Assembly: GCA_904420155.1 (NCBI GenBank)
Contig: CAJFUH010000059.1
Location: 1-14,950 of the forward strand
Reading direction: 5' to 3'
Origin: an uncultured Clostridia bacterium
GTDB lineage: Bacteria; Bacillota; Clostridia; Oscillospirales; Acutalibacteraceae
DNA length: 14,950 nucleotides
The notes beneath the pieces were generated by a model, which ran no database searches, was not told the DNA's origin, and saw only the letters and a program-made list of their open reading frames with translations. The translations under genes were made by a program, and so were the position numbers. Within the stretch, counting starts at the first letter, position 1; each line of letters starts with the position of its first letter. Shown here piece after piece: positions 13,531 through 14,950 of this stretch.

Positions 13531-13772
13531 GCAATTTTATTATTTTTTGTTGCATTCCTACTTTAAAAAAATTATAAATGATAGGAATAAAAGAAAAAAG
13601 AAGGGAAAAACTCGATAAAAATGGATCAAAAGAGATCTTTTATTTTGCCGACATGATACCCTGCTTTTATAAAATTGCAAAAAAGGATTAAATTTTTATA
13701 AAAGTACTAGACGGGGAGAGGCGATGACACTATAATATAAAAAAGATAAAATTTGTATAGAAATGAGGATGT
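13531..13772 (+). promoter_or_regulatory. Dyad-rich AT-rich region upstream of ddh
   Basis: No gene is seen here. It holds ATTCCTA/TAGGAAT (13554-13560 and 13582-13588), AAAAGA/TCTTTT around GA (13628-13641), and an 11-bp inverted repeat CTTTTATAAAA/TTTTATAAAAG (13664-13674 and 13694-13704). Each arm of the last is also close to the self-complementary CTTTTATAAAAG, so it may be two operator copies about 29 bp apart. They end 3 nt before the -35. Confidence 0.5.
13708..13736 (+). promoter_or_regulatory. ddh promoter
   Basis: TATAAT (13731-13736) is perfect; TAGACG (13708-13713), 17 nt upstream, matches the -35 consensus at four of six. A weak -35 next to an AT-rich dyad suggests activation or repression by a DNA-binding protein. 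Start of transcription would be near 13743. Confidence 0.65.
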
Positions 13773-13778
13773 ATGAAG

Positions 13779-14774
13779 ATGGCAGATCAAAAGATCAGAA
13801 TTGGTATTGTCGGATACGGCAATTTAGGAAAAGGCGTAGAGTTAGCGATTCGTCAAAACGATGATATGGAATTGGTGGGCGTATTTACCAGGAGAGACCC
13901 GGATCAGCTGCAATTGGCCACTCCCAACATGAAAAAGTATCGGGTAGAAGATGCTGAAAAGATGCAGGATCAAATAGACGTGATGATCCTGTGCGGCGGT
14001 TCCGCTACTGATTTGGCTGTACAGGGTCCGCAATTTGCCGCCCATTTTAATACGGTGGATAGTTTTGATACCCATGCTAAAATTCCGGAATATTTTGATT
14101 CTATGAATCAGACGGCAAAAGTAAGCGGCAAAGTAGCTGCTATTTCGGTAGGCTGGGATCCTGGAATGTTCTCTATCAACCGCATGTATGGGGACGCCAT
14201 CCTTCCCCAGGGTAAGACCTATACTTTTTGGGGCAAAGGCGTAAGCCAAGGCCATTCTGATGCAATCCGCCGTGTGAAAGGCGTGAAAAATGGTATTCAG
14301 TATACCATCCCGATTGAAGAAGCTGTAAACCGTGTCCGTCATGGGGAAGATCCGGAATTGTCTACCCGTGAGAAGCATTTAAGAGAGTGCTTTGTCGTGG
14401 CGGAAGAGGGAGCAGATAAGGTTGCCATTGAGCAGGAAATCAAGAATATGCCCAACTATTTTTCGGATTATGACACGGTGGTGCATTTCATCACAGAAGA
14501 ACAATTAAAAGCGGACCACAGTGCCATGCCTCACGGTGGATTTGTGATTCGTAGCGGCAAGACTGGTGCAAATCAAAATACCAAGCATATTGTAGAATAT
14601 TCTCTCAAACTGGAATCGAATCCGGAATTTACCTCCAGCGTACTCGTGGCTTATGCGAGAGCGGTGTATAAACTCCATAAGAATGGAGAGACCGGAGCAA
14701 AAACGGTGTTGGATATTGCCCCGGCTATGCTTTCCCCCAAGAGCGGCGCTCAACTGAGAAAAGAACTGTTGTAA
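13779..14774 (+). CDS. ddh: meso-Diaminopimelate D-dehydrogenase
   Basis: Ddh makes meso-2,6-diaminopimelate directly from tetrahydrodipicolinate, ammonia and NADPH, a one-step branch supplying peptidoglycan and lysine. The 331-residue product (family about 320-330) has the Rossmann GYGNLGKG (12-19), FTRRD (36-40) for NADPH phosphate binding, LCGGSATD (71-78), SFDTHAKIP (95-103), the substrate-binding SVGWDPGMFS (123-132), and FWGKGVSQGHSDAIRR (150-165), HGGFVIRSGKTG (252-263) nearer the end. An ATG at 13773 is in frame, but GAGGA (13765-13769) is only 3 nt from it and 9 nt from the ATG at 13779, so the latter is preferred. It is a single-gene unit with its own promoter; no clear terminator follows before the insertion-sequence end. 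Confidence 0.94.
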   Translation: MADQKIRIGIVGYGNLGKGVELAIRQNDDMELVGVFTRRDPDQLQLATPNMKKYRVEDAEKMQDQIDVMILCGGSATDLAVQGPQFAAHFNTVDSFDTHAKIPEYFDSMNQTAKVSGKVAAISVGWDPGMFSINRMYGDAILPQGKTYTFWGKGVSQGHSDAIRRVKGVKNGIQYTIPIEEAVNRVRHGEDPELSTREKHLRECFVVAEEGADKVAIEQEIKNMPNYFSDYDTVVHFITEEQLKADHSAMPHGGFVIRSGKTGANQNTKHIVEYSLKLESNPEFTSSVLVAYARAVYKLHKNGETGAKTVLDIAPAMLSPKSGAQLRKELL

Positions 14775-14867
14775 AGAATTAGGGGCTAAATAAAAAAGGC
14801 TTGACATTTGTCTCCTGCTTCATAAGGATGTTAAGAGCAGAAAGAAAAGAAACGAGCACACGGAAAC
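14775..14867. other. Non-coding spacer between ddh and the insertion-sequence end
   Basis: No gene, tRNA or strong terminator is visible. It includes an isolated TTGACA (14801-14806) without a convincing -10 at the right distance, and partly complementary CTGCT/AGCAG. It may be the remains of the native region downstream of ddh, cut by the element. Confidence 0.5.
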
Positions 14868-14950
14868 TGAACTGGCCCCAAAAAGTTAGACAAATATCAC
14901 TAAGCGAAATTATTCAAGCAACCGAAAGGGCTTGTTGTCTGTGAAGAGCA
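14868..14950. mobile_element. Terminal inverted repeat and end of an IS3-family (IS150-group) element, running off the window
   Basis: TGAACTGGCCCC followed at once by AAAAAGTTAGACA (together 14868-14892) matches the end type I know from IS150-like elements, which begin TG(T/A)ACTG-CCCC-AAAAAGTT-GACA. Inside it, a hairpin CAAGC-AA-CC-GAAA-GG-GCTTG (about 14914-14934) lies before the window edge. A GTG at 14941 could start a + strand orfA, preceded by GAAAGGG; equally, the reverse strand could hold the 3' end of a transposase. Orientation and the far end cannot be seen. The call rests on recalled end sequence, not a search. Confidence 0.6.

Noticed and set aside
14801..14829. TTGACA as a promoter at the end of the window
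   Set aside because: Seventeen nt downstream reads AAGGAT, only three of six matches, and no gene follows before the IS end.
1..14950. CRISPR array, tRNA, rRNA, parS or replication-origin signals
   Set aside because: I saw no regularly spaced repeats, no tRNA cloverleaf or rRNA stretch, no ParB-type TGTTTCACGTGAAACA site and no cluster of DnaA boxes.

Overview
The window is a gene-dense stretch of a Gram-positive, clostridial chromosome. Every gene I can support reads on the + strand. Evidence for Clostridia is the smc-ftsY pairing, the yhbY-nadD-yqeK-rsfS-leuS string, a bacillary-type aroQ-pepP-efp cluster, a CD1247-type acidic zinc-ribbon protein, diaminopimelate dehydrogenase, strong purine-rich Shine-Dalgarno (SD) sites and sigma-A-like promoters. 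Mid-range GC coding sequence with AT-rich gaps would suit a Ruminococcaceae/Oscillospiraceae-like gut clostridium, but that rank is inference.

Region 1 (1-8817) holds eight closely packed genes: the 3' part of smc, ftsY, rdgB, yhbY, nadD, yqeK, rsfS and leuS. Together they cover chromosome condensation, membrane targeting of ribosomes, nucleotide-pool cleaning, ribosome assembly and silencing, NAD synthesis, a predicted dinucleotide-polyphosphate hydrolase and leucyl-tRNA charging. I see no convincing terminator between them. The 145-nt nadD-yqeK gap carries three tandem hairpins, and yqeK carries a convincing intragenic promoter-plus-dyad signal, so the tail (rsfS-leuS) may be separately controlled.

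Region 2 (8818-9216) is a self-contained rpsU unit: a near-consensus promoter, a leader hairpin touching the SD, the 58-codon gene and a textbook terminator. Region 3 (9217-12280) is yqeG, an endonuclease IV-like TIM-barrel protein, aroQ and a pepP/pepQ-type M24 peptidase, overlapping or a few nucleotides apart. Region 4 (12281-13530) is a promoter, efp and the CD1247-type gene, closed by a terminator. Region 5 (13531-14774) is ddh, preceded by an AT-rich, dyad-rich regulatory region. Region 6 (14775-14950) is non-coding and ends in what looks like the terminal inverted repeat of an IS3-family (IS150-group) insertion sequence that runs off the window.

I found no defence system, phage, CRISPR array or other obviously new multi-gene system; this is mostly housekeeping DNA. 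The items most worth checking are small regulatory structures: the promoter/dyad inside yqeK, the hairpin trio before yqeK, the paired dyads before ddh, the rpsU leader, and the metal-binding tail of the CD1247-type protein. All functional calls rest on reading motifs by eye; no database search was run.
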